From an uncultured Winogradskyella sp. (GTDB taxonomy: Bacteria; Bacteroidota; Bacteroidia; Flavobacteriales; Flavobacteriaceae): a stretch of DNA of 64,000 nucleotides. Location: positions 270,777 through 334,776 of the forward strand of contig NZ_CANMXL010000004.1 in NCBI RefSeq assembly GCF_947501905.1, given 5' to 3'. The translations under genes and the position numbers were made by a program. Below, piece after piece: positions 17,856-27,207 of the stretch (the stretch's first letter is position 1; every line of letters starts with the position of its first letter). Below the pieces are notes generated by a model, which saw only the letters and a list, made by a program, of their open reading frames with translations, did not search any database and was not told where the DNA came from.

Positions 17856-17899
17856 AGTCTTTTGACACGTATTAACGAAGTGTTTTTAAATATTATTTT

Positions 17900-18283
17900 T
17901 TAAGAATTTATAGTTTTCTCGTCTGCCAATTGGCTTAACTCATAACAACGATAAAGTTTACCATCTTTAATTTCCCAAATAGCAATAAAATGGGCTAATA
18001 ACACTTCTTCATTAGGTTGTTCGATAGTTTGCGCATACAAATGATGACGACTTGTAACACTTTCTCCATTTTCTAACAAATGCGTATGGACAAATCTCAT
18101 GCTATTGTAAGATGCTCTTACACCCTCAAAAAATGATACTATATCATCATATTTCAATAAAGCAAAACCGTTACTACTATTCCAATGCAATTCACAGTCT
18201 TTATGAAAAAAATCAGGAACAAGAGTTTCATTATTTGCAACATCAGAACTGTAAAATTGTTCAAGTAGTTTTTTTGCTGACAT
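17900..18283 (-). CDS. NTF2-like (SnoaL-type) protein
   Basis: A 127-residue protein with the cone-shaped NTF2-like pattern: an N-terminal helix (LLEQFYSSDV), the segment LVPDFFHKDCELHWNSSNGF, a helix, and a strand-rich end with VLLAHFIAIWEIKDGKLYRCYEL. Such proteins include isomerases, hydrolases and simple ligand binders, so the sequence does not give a reaction. No signal peptide is present. It is the last gene of the lipid A operon, starting two bases after the lpxD-like gene, but its link to lipid A is only positional. Confidence 0.82.
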   Translation of the reverse strand: MSAKKLLEQFYSSDVANNETLVPDFFHKDCELHWNSSNGFALLKYDDIVSFFEGVRASYNSMRFVHTHLLENGESVTSRHHLYAQTIEQPNEEVLLAHFIAIWEIKDGKLYRCYELSQLADEKTINS

Positions 18284-18285
18284 TA

Positions 18286-19227
18286 TTAAATATTTAGGTT
18301 TTTAAGTTTTTCCAATATTTCTGGAATCTGTTTTATAGAGGCTATTTCCTTGTATTTTGTTCTGAAATCTTCAGCAGGTATTCCAAAATAATGCTTTCCA
18401 CCTTCTAAAGATTTACTAACACCAGCTTTAGCAGAGATAACAGTTTTTGCGCCTATAGTAATACCACTTGTAATACCAACTTGCCCCCAAATTGTTACAT
18501 CATCTTCAATAACAACACATCCAGCAATTCCTGTATGAGAAGCTATCAAACAATTTTTACCAATCACGGTGTCATGACCAACTTGTATTTGATTGTCTAA
18601 TTTTGAACCTTCTCCAATTGTTGTATCTGCAGTAACACCTCTGTCTATTGTACAAGAAGCTCCAATATCTACATTATCCTTGACAACTACTCTTCCACTC
18701 GATTTTAAACGATCATAGCCTTCTGGGCGCTTTTTATAATAGAACGCATTTGCACCAAGTACCGTACCCGAATGGATTGTTACATTATCTCCAATAATCG
18801 TATCATCATAAATACTAACGTTTGCATGAATCACACAGTTATCTCCTATAGTAACATTATGCCCAATAAATGCATTTGGTTGAATAACTGAGTTTTTACC
18901 AATTGTTGCAGAATCTGAAATAGAAGACACCGCATTAACAAAGGGCTTAAAAGTATCTGTGAGTTTATTAAAATCTCTAAAAGGGTCGTCGGATATTAAT
19001 AAAGCTTTACCATCTGGACAATCTACTTCTTTGTTAATAAGAATAATAGTCGCTGCAGAATTTAGAGCTTTGTCATAGTATTTTGGATGGTCAACAAAAA
19101 CAATATCGCCAGCCTCTACAACATGAATTTCGTTCATGCCAAGAACAGAAAAATCATCTGCTCCAACATATTTAGAATCGATGATTTCTGCAATTTCTTT
19201 TAACTTATATGCTTTTGGAAATCTCAT
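18286..19227 (-). CDS. Second LpxD-like hexapeptide acyltransferase
   Basis: A 313-residue protein of the LpxD family, which N-acylates UDP-3-O-acyl-glucosamine in lipid A synthesis. It has the N-terminal uridine-binding-like domain (about 1-95, with GDIVFVDHPKYYDKAL) and a left-handed beta-helix of hexapeptide repeats (about 100-280). The catalytic His region LDNQIQVGHDTVIGKNCLIA is conserved, so it is likely active. A second, longer LpxD lies five genes upstream in the same operon (22606-23634). Whether this copy uses a different acyl chain or a different sugar nucleotide cannot be told from sequence. Confidence 0.85.
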   Translation of the reverse strand: MRFPKAYKLKEIAEIIDSKYVGADDFSVLGMNEIHVVEAGDIVFVDHPKYYDKALNSAATIILINKEVDCPDGKALLISDDPFRDFNKLTDTFKPFVNAVSSISDSATIGKNSVIQPNAFIGHNVTIGDNCVIHANVSIYDDTIIGDNVTIHSGTVLGANAFYYKKRPEGYDRLKSSGRVVVKDNVDIGASCTIDRGVTADTTIGEGSKLDNQIQVGHDTVIGKNCLIASHTGIAGCVVIEDDVTIWGQVGITSGITIGAKTVISAKAGVSKSLEGGKHYFGIPAEDFRTKYKEIASIKQIPEILEKLKNLNI

Positions 19228-19229
19228 AT

Positions 19230-19835
19230 CTAAATTATTTTAAATGTCCCATTAATGTATTCAAAAGCATTTTCATATTTATCTTTTCTATTCTCTAATG
19301 TCCAATTCATTATCATATACAGATTATCTTTACCTTCAACAAAGGCAATAATATAAAACGCATCAATACCCTCTACAGTTCCAAAAACTTTTATTTGACG
19401 TGCAGGTATTCCGTTTATTTCAGAAAGACCATAGTCTTGAATCCTTGTTTTAATAAGTGACTCTTTTAAAGATTTTTTTTGAACAATAGTATAATTTTCT
19501 AATACTGACAATGAATCATTATATTCATCAATTTCTTTAAAAACATCTATGAAATACTGTTTGTCCTCATGGATTACTACAGAATAAGTCTCTTTATAAA
19601 TATTAGCGTATTCTAATGAAGCTTCAGGATGAAGACTAGGCATATCCTTCATGTATTTAGGAACATCTAATTGATACAAGCTGTCAATAGTAACAGTTTT
19701 ATACGCACCTTCTGATGTAGTTTCAGAAGCTTCATATGAAGAATTAGATATCTCTTTGGTAGCTTCACTCAACATCTGAATGCAACTTGTATTGATAAAC
19801 AATGACAAAACAAAAGCTATCCGTAAAATTTTCAT
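19230..19835 (-). CDS. Lipoprotein, function unknown
   Basis: A 201-residue protein with a type II signal peptide ending in FINTSC, so Cys18 is the likely lipidated residue. The mature protein has a Ser/Thr-rich linker and then a domain of about 150 residues starting at LYQLDVPKYMKDMPSLHPEAS. This block and the C-terminal region (GLSEINGIPARQIKVFG) recall the exported paralogues at 14924-16068, and a common fold is possible. It lies between efp and the lpxD-like gene with gaps of 4 and 2 bases, so it is co-transcribed with lipid A genes. Confidence 0.75.
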   Translation of the reverse strand: MKILRIAFVLSLFINTSCIQMLSEATKEISNSSYEASETTSEGAYKTVTIDSLYQLDVPKYMKDMPSLHPEASLEYANIYKETYSVVIHEDKQYFIDVFKEIDEYNDSLSVLENYTIVQKKSLKESLIKTRIQDYGLSEINGIPARQIKVFGTVEGIDAFYIIAFVEGKDNLYMIMNWTLENRKDKYENAFEYINGTFKII

Positions 19836-19839
19836 TTCT

Positions 19840-20406
19840 TTATTCCTTAATTCTTTCTTTATAAGTACCTTTTTCAGTTTCTACCTTAATCTTATCACCT
19901 TCATTTATAAATAAAGGAACATTAACTGTTGCGCCGGTTTCTACAGTAGCCGGTTTTGTTGCATTTGTAGCAGTATTACCTTTTACTCCAGGCTCTGTTG
20001 CTGTGATTTCCAAAATAACTGTTGCTGGTAAATCTACAGATAAAGGCATATTATCCTCTGTATTGATTTGAATAGTCACAACCTCACCTTCTTTCATTAA
20101 TTCAGGCTTATCCAAAGCACTTTCAGCTAACTGGATTTGAGAGTAATCAGCTTCATTCATAAAATGATAAAAATCACCATCATTATACAAATACTGAAAC
20201 TTATGAGTTTCAACTCGTACCTCATCTATCTTGTGACCAGCAGAAAATGTATTATCTAATACTTTTCCTGAGGTTACACTTTTTAGTTTTGTTCTAACAA
20301 ATGCTGGACCTTTACCAGGTTTTACATGGAGGAATTCTATAATTTTATAAATATCATTATTGTATTTAATACATAATCCATTACGTATATCTGAAGTACT
20401 TGCCAT
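19840..20406 (-). CDS. efp: Translation elongation factor P
   Basis: A 188-residue three-domain beta-barrel protein that relieves ribosomes stalled at polyproline stretches. The tip loop HVKPGKGPAFVRTK contains Lys32, the residue modified in many bacteria; I saw no modification gene nearby. The C-terminal domain has the typical VPLFINEGDKIKVETEKGTYKERI. It is inserted in the lipid A operon between lpxA and a lipoprotein gene, an arrangement I recall as common in Bacteroidota. The gaps of 20 and 4 bases support one transcript. Confidence 0.96.
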   Translation of the reverse strand: MASTSDIRNGLCIKYNNDIYKIIEFLHVKPGKGPAFVRTKLKSVTSGKVLDNTFSAGHKIDEVRVETHKFQYLYNDGDFYHFMNEADYSQIQLAESALDKPELMKEGEVVTIQINTEDNMPLSVDLPATVILEITATEPGVKGNTATNATKPATVETGATVNVPLFINEGDKIKVETEKGTYKERIKE

Positions 20407-20425
20407 ATTGTGTTAATTAATTATT

Positions 20426-21211
20426 TTAGTTTGATTTAAAGTACCCTTTCATGATACCACGATGAGAATTCTTTATAAACTGCAGAATTTCATCTCGTTC
20501 TGAAGTTGCTTCCATTTCTGCTTCAATAATTTCTGAAGCTTGAGTATTATTATACTGTTTTTGATAAAGTAAGCGATAGATATCCTGAATTTCTCTAATT
20601 TTTTCTGTTGTATAACCTCTTCGTCTTAGACCAACTGAGTTAATCCCTACGTAGGATAATGGCTCTCGAGCTGCTTTCACATAAGGCGGTACATCTTTTC
20701 TCACCAAAGAACCTCCAGTAACAAATGCATGGTTACCAACAGATACAAATTGATGTACTGCAGTCATACCTGCAAGAATTACATAATCACCCACAGTTAT
20801 ATGTCCTGCAAGTGTACTATTATTTGAAAAAATGCAATTATCACCTACAATACAATCGTGTGCAATATGGCAATACGCCATTATAAGACAATTATTACCA
20901 ATCACTGTTTTCATTCTATCTGCTGTACCACGATTGATAGTAACACATTCTCTAATAGTTACATTATCTCCAATTTCTACAGTTGTTTCCTCATCATTAT
21001 ATTTTAAATCTTGAGGTACGGCAGAGATTACTGCTCCAGGGAAAATATTACAGTTTTTACCTATACGCGCACCTTCCATAATCGTAACATTACTTCCTAT
21101 CCATGTGCCTTCACCAATAACAACATTGTTATGTATTGTTGTAAAAGGCTCAATAACTACATTCTTTGCAATTTTTGCTCCAGGATGTACATATGCTAAA
21201 GGTTGGTTCAT
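20426..21211 (-). CDS. lpxA: UDP-N-acetylglucosamine acyltransferase LpxA
   Basis: A 261-residue trimeric left-handed beta-helix enzyme, the first step of lipid A synthesis. Hexapeptide repeats run from about residue 5 to 190 (VHPGAKIAKNVVIEP onward). The catalytic His lies in AYCHIAHDCIVGDNCI. The C-terminal helical part (LRRRGYTTEKIREIQDIYRLL) is diagnostic for LpxA rather than LpxD. It follows lpxC-fabZ by one base and precedes efp by 19 bases. Confidence 0.96.
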   Translation of the reverse strand: MNQPLAYVHPGAKIAKNVVIEPFTTIHNNVVIGEGTWIGSNVTIMEGARIGKNCNIFPGAVISAVPQDLKYNDEETTVEIGDNVTIRECVTINRGTADRMKTVIGNNCLIMAYCHIAHDCIVGDNCIFSNNSTLAGHITVGDYVILAGMTAVHQFVSVGNHAFVTGGSLVRKDVPPYVKAAREPLSYVGINSVGLRRRGYTTEKIREIQDIYRLLYQKQYNNTQASEIIEAEMEATSERDEILQFIKNSHRGIMKGYFKSN

Positions 21212-21212
21212 C

Positions 21213-22619
21213 TTATTTTACTTTTGAAATTTGTGCCATTAATTCGGCTTCTGCACATAATTTGCCATTTGCATAAGCATAACCTTGCATATGACAAATA
21301 CCTCTTCGAATAGGCGTTATTAAATCGCATTTAAAGATTAAAGTGTCCCCAGGAACAACTTTTTGCTTGAACTTTACTTTATCTATTTTCATAAAGAACG
21401 TCAAGTAATTTTCTGGATCTGGCACTGTGCTTAAAACCAATATTCCACCTGTTTGTGCCATCGCCTCAACAATTAAAACTCCAGGCATAACTGGTGCTCC
21501 TGGAAAATGACCTTTAAAGAACTCTTCATTCATGGTCACATTCTTCATACCAATTACATGACTTTCAGAAAGTTCAAATATTTTATCGAGAAGCAAAAAT
21601 GGTTGTCTATGTGGTAACATATCCATGATTTGATTCACATCCATTAAAGGCGTTGAATTCAAATCTACAGTTGGAACATTATTACGTCTTTCATTTTTAA
21701 TAATCTTAGACATTTTCTTTGCAAACTGAGTGTTTACAAAATGACCAGGCTTGTTAGCAATTACTTTACCTCTTATTCGAGTACCTATTAAGGCCAAATC
21801 TCCAATAACATCTAACAGTTTATGTCTTGCAGCCTCGTTTGGGTGATGCAATGTTAGATTATCTAATATTCCATTAGGTTTTACTGCAATCTTATCTTTT
21901 TTGAATGCTACTCGTAACCTATCCATAGTTTCAGGAGATAATTCTTTATCTACATACACTATAGCATTGTTTAAATCTCCTCCTTTGATTAATCCATGCT
22001 CTAAAAGCATTTCGATTTCATGAAGAAAACTAAACGTTCTTGAATCGGCAATTTCAGTTTTAAAATCTGAAATCTTATTTAGTGTCGCATTTTGTGTGCC
22101 TAAAACTTTAGTTCCAAAGTCTACCATAGTAGTGACTTGATAACTTGTTGCTGGCATTAGTATTATTTCACTACCAGTTTCTTCATCAGAATATGAAACA
22201 ACTTCAGTTACTACATACTCTTCTCTAAGAGCATCTTGTTCTACTATACCTGCTTTTTCTATGGATTCTATAAAAAACTTTGACGAGCCGTCCATAATTG
22301 GGGGCTCTGAAGCATTAAGTTCTATAACGGCATTGTCAATATCTAAACCTACTAGAGCAGCTAAAACATGCTCGCAAGTTTGAATAGTAACACCATTTTT
22401 TTCTAAACAGGTACCGCGTTGTGTATTTGTAACATAGTTGGCATCCGCTTCTATTTTCGGGCTACCTTCTAAATCTACGCGTTCAAAAACAAATCCAGAG
22501 TTTGGAGCTCCAGATTTAAAAACTAAAGTGACATCATCACCTGTATGAAGTCCAACTCCTTTAAGGCTAACTTCATTTTCAATAGTTTTTTGTTTGACTT
22601 GAGTTTTAACTATCGCCAT
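21213..22619 (-). CDS. lpxC-fabZ: LpxC-FabZ fusion: UDP-3-O-acyl-GlcNAc deacetylase / 3-hydroxyacyl-ACP dehydratase
   Basis: A 468-residue fusion typical of Bacteroidota. The LpxC part (about 1-305) is a zinc deacetylase that commits the pathway; visible motifs are [30 protein letters not shown] and [19 protein letters not shown], which contains zinc and catalytic residues. The FabZ part (about 320-468) has [14 protein letters not shown] and the catalytic His and Glu in [20 protein letters not shown]. One protein thus balances lipid A and fatty acid synthesis. It overlaps the lpxD stop by 14 bases. Confidence 0.97.
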   Translation of the reverse strand: MAIVKTQVKQKTIENEVSLKGVGLHTGDDVTLVFKSGAPNSGFVFERVDLEGSPKIEADANYVTNTQRGTCLEKNGVTIQTCEHVLAALVGLDIDNAVIELNASEPPIMDGSSKFFIESIEKAGIVEQDALREEYVVTEVVSYSDEETGSEIILMPATSYQVTTMVDFGTKVLGTQNATLNKISDFKTEIADSRTFSFLHEIEMLLEHGLIKGGDLNNAIVYVDKELSPETMDRLRVAFKKDKIAVKPNGILDNLTLHHPNEAARHKLLDVIGDLALIGTRIRGKVIANKPGHFVNTQFAKKMSKIIKNERRNNVPTVDLNSTPLMDVNQIMDMLPHRQPFLLLDKIFELSESHVIGMKNVTMNEEFFKGHFPGAPVMPGVLIVEAMAQTGGILVLSTVPDPENYLTFFMKIDKVKFKQKVVPGDTLIFKCDLITPIRRGICHMQGYAYANGKLCAEAELMAQISKVK

Positions 22620-23634
22620 TTAATTTCTTTTCTAAATCGTTTATATTTTTCACAATCTTAGGCAAATTCTTAAAATGCACATAAGATTTATTATAATCGC
22701 CATAAGCTAAAGCCGGAGAACCTTGAAGCACTTCATCATCTTTAATACTTCTTCCAATACCAGACTGAGCTTGTATTCTAACATTGTTACCTATTGTAAT
22801 ATGCCCAACGATACCAACTTGTCCCCCAATTTGGCAATTTTCTCCTATTTTGGTCGAACCAGCAATACCCGTTTGTGCGGCAATGACAGTGTTTTTGCCG
22901 ATTTCTACATTATGAGCAATTTGTATTTGGTTATCTAACTTAACCCCTTTTCTTATTACAGTCGAGCCTAAGGTAGCTCTATCTATTGTAGTGCCAGCTC
23001 CAATATCTACATTATCTTCTAAAATGACATTACCAATTTGTGGTACTTTGGAATATTCTCCATTTTCATCAGGTGCAAAACCAAAGCCATCAGCACCAAT
23101 AATTGCCCCAGAGTTAATAACACAGTTATTACCAATGACACATTCTGAATATATTTTGCCGCCAGAAAAAACAATTGTATTGTCACCAAGAGTTACGTTA
23201 TCTCCAATATATGAGTTAGGAAATATTTTTACATTATCCCCTAGTTTTACATTGTTACCGATATAAGAAAACGCTCCTACATATATGTTTTCACCAATTT
23301 TAGCAGATTCAGAAATATAAGATGGATTTTCTATTCCAGACTTATTGAGTTTAATTTGATTATAATACTCTAATAACTTTGTAAATGCTTTATAAGCATC
23401 CTCAACTTTTATCAAAGTTGTTGATAAATCTTCTTCAGGTTCAAAATCTGAATTAACTATAGTTATTGACGCTTTTGTAGAATATATAAAAGGTTTATAT
23501 TTTGGATTTGCTAAAAAGGTCAAAGAACCTTCCGTACCTTCTTCTATTTTAGATAAAGTAGAAACTTCAACATTTGAGTCTCCAATTACTGTTCCTTCTA
23601 AAATTCCGGCTATCTGTTCTGCTGTAAATTTCAA
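22606..23634 (-). CDS. lpxD: UDP-3-O-acylglucosamine N-acyltransferase LpxD
   Basis: A 342-residue enzyme for the third step of lipid A synthesis. It has the N-terminal uridine-binding domain (about 1-100, [12 protein letters not shown]), the beta-helix of hexapeptide repeats (about 105-310), the catalytic His region [20 protein letters not shown], and a short C-terminal helix. No ATG is available: the frame has an in-frame stop four codons upstream, and the start giving the normal N-terminus ([13 protein letters not shown]) is TTG at 23634. It heads the lipid A operon, with a TATTTTTG box about 31 bases upstream. Confidence 0.94.
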   Translation of the reverse strand: MKFTAEQIAGILEGTVIGDSNVEVSTLSKIEEGTEGSLTFLANPKYKPFIYSTKASITIVNSDFEPEEDLSTTLIKVEDAYKAFTKLLEYYNQIKLNKSGIENPSYISESAKIGENIYVGAFSYIGNNVKLGDNVKIFPNSYIGDNVTLGDNTIVFSGGKIYSECVIGNNCVINSGAIIGADGFGFAPDENGEYSKVPQIGNVILEDNVDIGAGTTIDRATLGSTVIRKGVKLDNQIQIAHNVEIGKNTVIAAQTGIAGSTKIGENCQIGGQVGIVGHITIGNNVRIQAQSGIGRSIKDDEVLQGSPALAYGDYNKSYVHFKNLPKIVKNINDLEKKLNGDS

Positions 23635-23664
23635 CTGTCTTGTTTAAGCTTATGGTTGGTCTGG

Positions 23665-23672
23665 CAAAAATA
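23665..23672 (-). promoter_or_regulatory. Candidate -7 box of the lipid A operon
   Basis: TATTTTTG on the minus strand, a full match to TAnnTTTG, about 31 bases upstream of the lpxD TTG start and just after the HD-domain gene. Confidence 0.55.
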
Positions 23673-23683
23673 GAAAAAATGTC

Positions 23684-24910
23684 TTACATTTTGTTTTTAG
23701 GATAACAGATATAATATTTAGTTACAGGTTTACTCAAAGCATTAAGGTTTAATTGGTCTGAAGCCTTTATAATATCTTTTACTTTTCCTGTTTTGAACAA
23801 TATATTTATTTGCTCTTTGGATTTTTTATAGGCTTGATTTGTAATTTTTCCATTAAAAACAAAATAATTAGCCTCGGCTTCAGTGATATTATATTCGCTC
23901 ATTAAAGCCTCCTTGTGCTCTTTTAAGCTTGAAGTCTTAATAGGTTTATTTTTGATTTTTATTTTTAGTAAATCTCTATTAATTATAATATCACACAAAT
24001 TTTTTAGTACAAAATCATCATGGTATTGCCATGATTTCATTGCAGATACAATATCATAATCGTCTAATCTTGAAAAAATCTCTAAGCTGTCATTATTAAA
24101 ATTAGATAGATTAATATCATTTTTAAGGAAATAGGTTAATGGTTCACTAGCTTCAAGACTTACGTCTGTTTTTACTAACTCTTTAGCCCTTTGTAACACT
24201 CGAGTTAGCATCTGTTCAGCTACTAATCCAGTTTTATGTAAGTACACTTGCCAGTACATAAAACGGCGGGCAATTAAGAATTTTTCGACACTATAAATCC
24301 CTTTTTCTTCAATAACCAATTCGTCATTAACGACATTGAGCATGGTTATTAAACGTTCACTATTAATGTTTCCTTCAGCTACACCAGTATAAAAACTATC
24401 ACGCTTTAAGTAATCTGCTCTATCCATATCTAATTGACTAGAAATGAGCTGACACATGAAACGTCTGTGATATTTACCCTTAAAGATTTCTATGGCTAAG
24501 GTTAAACTTCCGTTAAATTCTGAATTTAATTTCTCCATAAAAGCCAACGAAATTTCCTCATGAGAAATTTCATTTACTATACTATGTTCCATAGCGTGGG
24601 AAAAAGGTCCGTGTCCTATATCATGTAATAAAATAGCAACATAAAGTGCAGTTTCTTCATCATTAGAAATTGTAACACCTTTAAAACGAAGTACATTCAC
24701 CGCTTTTTGCATGAGATACATACTGCCTAATGCGTGATGAAAACGTGTATGATGTGCACCAGGATATACCAGGTATGACATCCCCATTTGACTAATTCGA
24801 CGTAAACGCTGGAAATATTTGTGCTCAATTAAATCAAAAACAAGCGTATTAGGGATTGTAATAAAACCGTAAATTGGGTCGTTAAATATTTTAAGTTTGT
24901 TATTTGGCAA
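23684..24910 (-). CDS. HD-domain phosphohydrolase
   Basis: A 408-residue HD-superfamily protein of the YdhJ/SAMHD1-like group. The metal residues are in FHHALGSMYLM and ILLHDIGHGPFSHAMEH. The N-terminal KIFNDPIYGFITIPN and RLRRISQMG are typical for this bacterial family, some of whose members are dNTP triphosphohydrolases; the substrate here is not known. No ATG exists near the N-terminus and a stop lies six codons upstream, so the start is TTG at 24910. It is divergent from porX, with only 35 bases between the two coding regions. Confidence 0.9.
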   Translation of the reverse strand: MPNNKLKIFNDPIYGFITIPNTLVFDLIEHKYFQRLRRISQMGMSYLVYPGAHHTRFHHALGSMYLMQKAVNVLRFKGVTISNDEETALYVAILLHDIGHGPFSHAMEHSIVNEISHEEISLAFMEKLNSEFNGSLTLAIEIFKGKYHRRFMCQLISSQLDMDRADYLKRDSFYTGVAEGNINSERLITMLNVVNDELVIEEKGIYSVEKFLIARRFMYWQVYLHKTGLVAEQMLTRVLQRAKELVKTDVSLEASEPLTYFLKNDINLSNFNNDSLEIFSRLDDYDIVSAMKSWQYHDDFVLKNLCDIIINRDLLKIKIKNKPIKTSSLKEHKEALMSEYNITEAEANYFVFNGKITNQAYKKSKEQINILFKTGKVKDIIKASDQLNLNALSKPVTKYYICYPKNKM

Positions 24911-24936
24911 ACGTCTGAAATTTATTAATCAAAAAG

Positions 24937-24944
24937 CAAATATA
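24937..24944 (-). promoter_or_regulatory. Candidate -7 box of the HD-domain gene
   Basis: TATATTTG on the minus strand lies in the 35-base gap between the HD gene and porX and ends next to the porX start codon. The porX promoter must then overlap or lie inside the HD gene. Confidence 0.5.
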
Positions 24945-24945
24945 C

Positions 24946-26499
24946 ATGAACACTATAAATATTCTTTGGGTAGATGATGAAATTGACCTTTTAAAACCTC
25001 ATATTCTCTTTTTGGAGAAGAAGGAATACAATGTCTCTACCTGTCAAAGTGGTACTGAAGCCTTAGAAATTATAGGTGACACCAACTTTGATATTGTGTT
25101 CTTAGATGAAAATATGCCTGGACTTACTGGCCTTGAAACCCTTAATGAGTTAAAAGAACGTCGTCCAAACCTTCCAGTGGTTATGATTACCAAAAGTGAA
25201 GAAGAGTATATTATGGAAGAAGCTATTGGCAGTAAGATTGCTGATTACTTGATTAAACCTGTAAATCCTAATCAGATATTATTGAGTTTAAAAAAGAATT
25301 TAGACCACTCACGTTTAATTTCAGAAAAGACAACCTCTAATTATCAACAAGAGTTTAGAAAGATTGCTATGGATTTGTCAATGGTAAACTCTTTTGAAGA
25401 ATGGGCTGATCTCTATCAAAAATTGATTTATTGGGAATTAGAGCTTGAAAATATTGAAGATATTGGTATGACTCAAATTTTGGAGTCCCAAAAAAATGAA
25501 GCCAACTCACAGTTTGGTAAGTTTATAGAAAAAAATTACACCGATTGGTTTCAACCTGGTGCAGATGCCCCATTAATGTCGCATAATCTTTTTAAAGAAA
25601 AAGTCGTTCCTGAGCTTAGTGATAAGCAACCTACACTTTTAGTGGTGATAGATAATTTGCGTTATGATCAATGGCGTGCTTTTGAGCCTATCGTAAATAA
25701 TTATTACAAAAAAGCCTCAGAAATGTCGTTTTATAGTATTCTACCAACGGCTACTCAATATGCACGTAACGCTATATTTTCAGGTCTAATGCCAAGTGAT
25801 ATGGAAAAATTATTTCCACAATATTGGAAAAACGATACGGACGAAGGTGGAAAAAATATGCATGAAGAAGATTTTTTACGTGAACAATTGAAACGTTTAG
25901 GATTATCACATATTAATTACTCTTATAATAAGATAACCAGTCTCAGAGGTGGAAAAAAATTGGTAGACAATTTTAAAAGCCTAAAAGACAATGACCTAAA
26001 TGTTGTAGTCTATAATTTTGTTGATATGCTATCGCATTCTAAAACAGAAATGGAAGTTGTTAAAGAATTAGCGTCAAACGATAAAGCGTATCGTTCATTA
26101 ACACAAAGTTGGTTTAAAAACTCGCCATTATTAGAAATGATTCAGTTGTCACAACAATTAGGATTTAAATTAATACTAACTACAGATCACGGTACCATTA
26201 ATGTATCTGCTCCAACAAAGGTTATTGGAGATAGAGATACTAGTCTTAACTTACGTTATAAAACTGGTCGTAGCTTAACCTACCAAGACAAAGATGTTTT
26301 AGCCATCAAAGACCCTAAGTCTATTCATTTGCCATCTATTACGATGAGTAGCTCGTTTATTTTTGCCAAGAATGATTTATTTCTAGCTTATCCAAACAAC
26401 TTTAATCATTATGTAAGTTATTATCGTAACACATACCAACATGGTGGAGTTTCTTTAGAAGAGATGATAATTCCATTTGTGGTTTTAGACCCTAAATAA
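24946..26499 (+). CDS. porX: PorX, response regulator of type IX secretion with PglZ domain
   Basis: A 517-residue protein with a CheY-like receiver (about 1-120; acidic pair Asp10-Asp11, phosphoacceptor Asp54 in FLDENMPG, Lys in YLIKPVNP) and a C-terminal PglZ alkaline-phosphatase-like domain (about 205-517; LLVVIDNLRYDQW, ATQYARNAIFSG, TTDHGTINV). This pair of domains defines PorX, which with kinase PorY controls type IX secretion in Porphyromonas gingivalis; the PglZ domain of PorX has been reported to act on oligonucleotides. There is no DNA-binding domain. It implies that this organism has the type IX secretion system. tsaE follows downstream. Confidence 0.96.
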   Translation: MNTINILWVDDEIDLLKPHILFLEKKEYNVSTCQSGTEALEIIGDTNFDIVFLDENMPGLTGLETLNELKERRPNLPVVMITKSEEEYIMEEAIGSKIADYLIKPVNPNQILLSLKKNLDHSRLISEKTTSNYQQEFRKIAMDLSMVNSFEEWADLYQKLIYWELELENIEDIGMTQILESQKNEANSQFGKFIEKNYTDWFQPGADAPLMSHNLFKEKVVPELSDKQPTLLVVIDNLRYDQWRAFEPIVNNYYKKASEMSFYSILPTATQYARNAIFSGLMPSDMEKLFPQYWKNDTDEGGKNMHEEDFLREQLKRLGLSHINYSYNKITSLRGGKKLVDNFKSLKDNDLNVVVYNFVDMLSHSKTEMEVVKELASNDKAYRSLTQSWFKNSPLLEMIQLSQQLGFKLILTTDHGTINVSAPTKVIGDRDTSLNLRYKTGRSLTYQDKDVLAIKDPKSIHLPSITMSSSFIFAKNDLFLAYPNNFNHYVSYYRNTYQHGGVSLEEMIIPFVVLDPK

Positions 26500-26594
26500 A
26501 TCTATGTAAGGCAAAAAAATCCGATGAAACACACTTTTTTCTAGGTTTTTTGATAATTTATATGTAATATTGCCATGTTTCGTAAAATGAAATT

Positions 26595-27050
26595 TTGGAC
26601 ACAAGACAATACATATACAATTTAGAAGACATAGATGTTATTGCATCTAAGGTTTTAGAACAATTAAATTCTAAAGTTGTATTGTTTAATGGAAACATGG
26701 GAGCTGGTAAAACTACACTTATAAAAGCTTTAGTAAAAGCTATGAAAAGTGAAGATATTGCTACCAGTCCAACGTTTTCAATTGTCAATGAATATCAAAT
26801 ACCTAATGATAAAATTTATCATTTTGATTTTTACAGAATAGAAGATATTGAAGAAGCTTATAATTTTGGAATAGAAGACTATTTTGCTTCAAACCATTGG
26901 TTATTTGTTGAATGGTCAGAGCGCATTGCTTCTTTAATTCCTGACGATGTTTGCATCATTGATATTTCAATTGAAAGTCCTACAAAAAGAGCCCTCAAAT
27001 TAACTATAAACACAAATCAATTAACCGAAACCATGCAAGAAAGCAGCTAA
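26595..27050 (+). CDS. tsaE: tRNA threonylcarbamoyladenosine biosynthesis ATPase TsaE
   Basis: A 151-residue P-loop protein needed, with TsaB and TsaD, to make the t6A37 modification of tRNA. The Walker A motif is NGNMGAGKTTLIKAL (about residues 32-46); SPTFSIVNEY, HFDFYRI and LFVEWSERI are typical. No ATG is in frame: a stop lies four codons upstream and the best start is TTG at 26595. An ATG at 26587 is out of frame and reaches a stop after 12 codons. A lost T in the TTTT run would join the two frames, so either a TTG start or a one-base error or mutation is possible. The conserved P-loop region is intact. Confidence 0.9.
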   Translation: MDTRQYIYNLEDIDVIASKVLEQLNSKVVLFNGNMGAGKTTLIKALVKAMKSEDIATSPTFSIVNEYQIPNDKIYHFDFYRIEDIEEAYNFGIEDYFASNHWLFVEWSERIASLIPDDVCIIDISIESPTKRALKLTINTNQLTETMQESS

Positions 27051-27085
27051 AAGAACATACTAACTACTACTAAAACGAGTATAGT

Positions 27086-27104
27086 TATTACGGCTTTTCC
27101 GTAA
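27086..27104. other. Short hairpin after tsaE
   Basis: Arms ATTACGG and CCGTAAT with a 5-base loop, followed by an A-run rather than a T-run on the plus strand. It could serve as a weak terminator or a 3' end stabiliser for the porX-tsaE transcript. Confidence 0.4.
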
Positions 27105-27168
27105 TTAAAAAACTAAAATTCATCGGATTTTAACACAAAGTGGTTTCATCTAAAGCGTCAACTGACCT

Positions 27169-27176
27169 TAAATTTG
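27169..27176 (+). promoter_or_regulatory. Candidate -7 box for the small exported peptide gene
   Basis: TAAATTTG matches TAnnTTTG and lies 32 bases before the ATG at 27208. Confidence 0.5.
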
Positions 27177-27207
27177 TAACTAATTAATTAATTAAATCCC
27201 TTGAATT

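Noticed and set aside
27086..27104. Riboswitch or structured RNA between tsaE and the small peptide gene
   Set aside because: Only a simple 7-bp hairpin is present; no complex fold or conserved aptamer core was seen.
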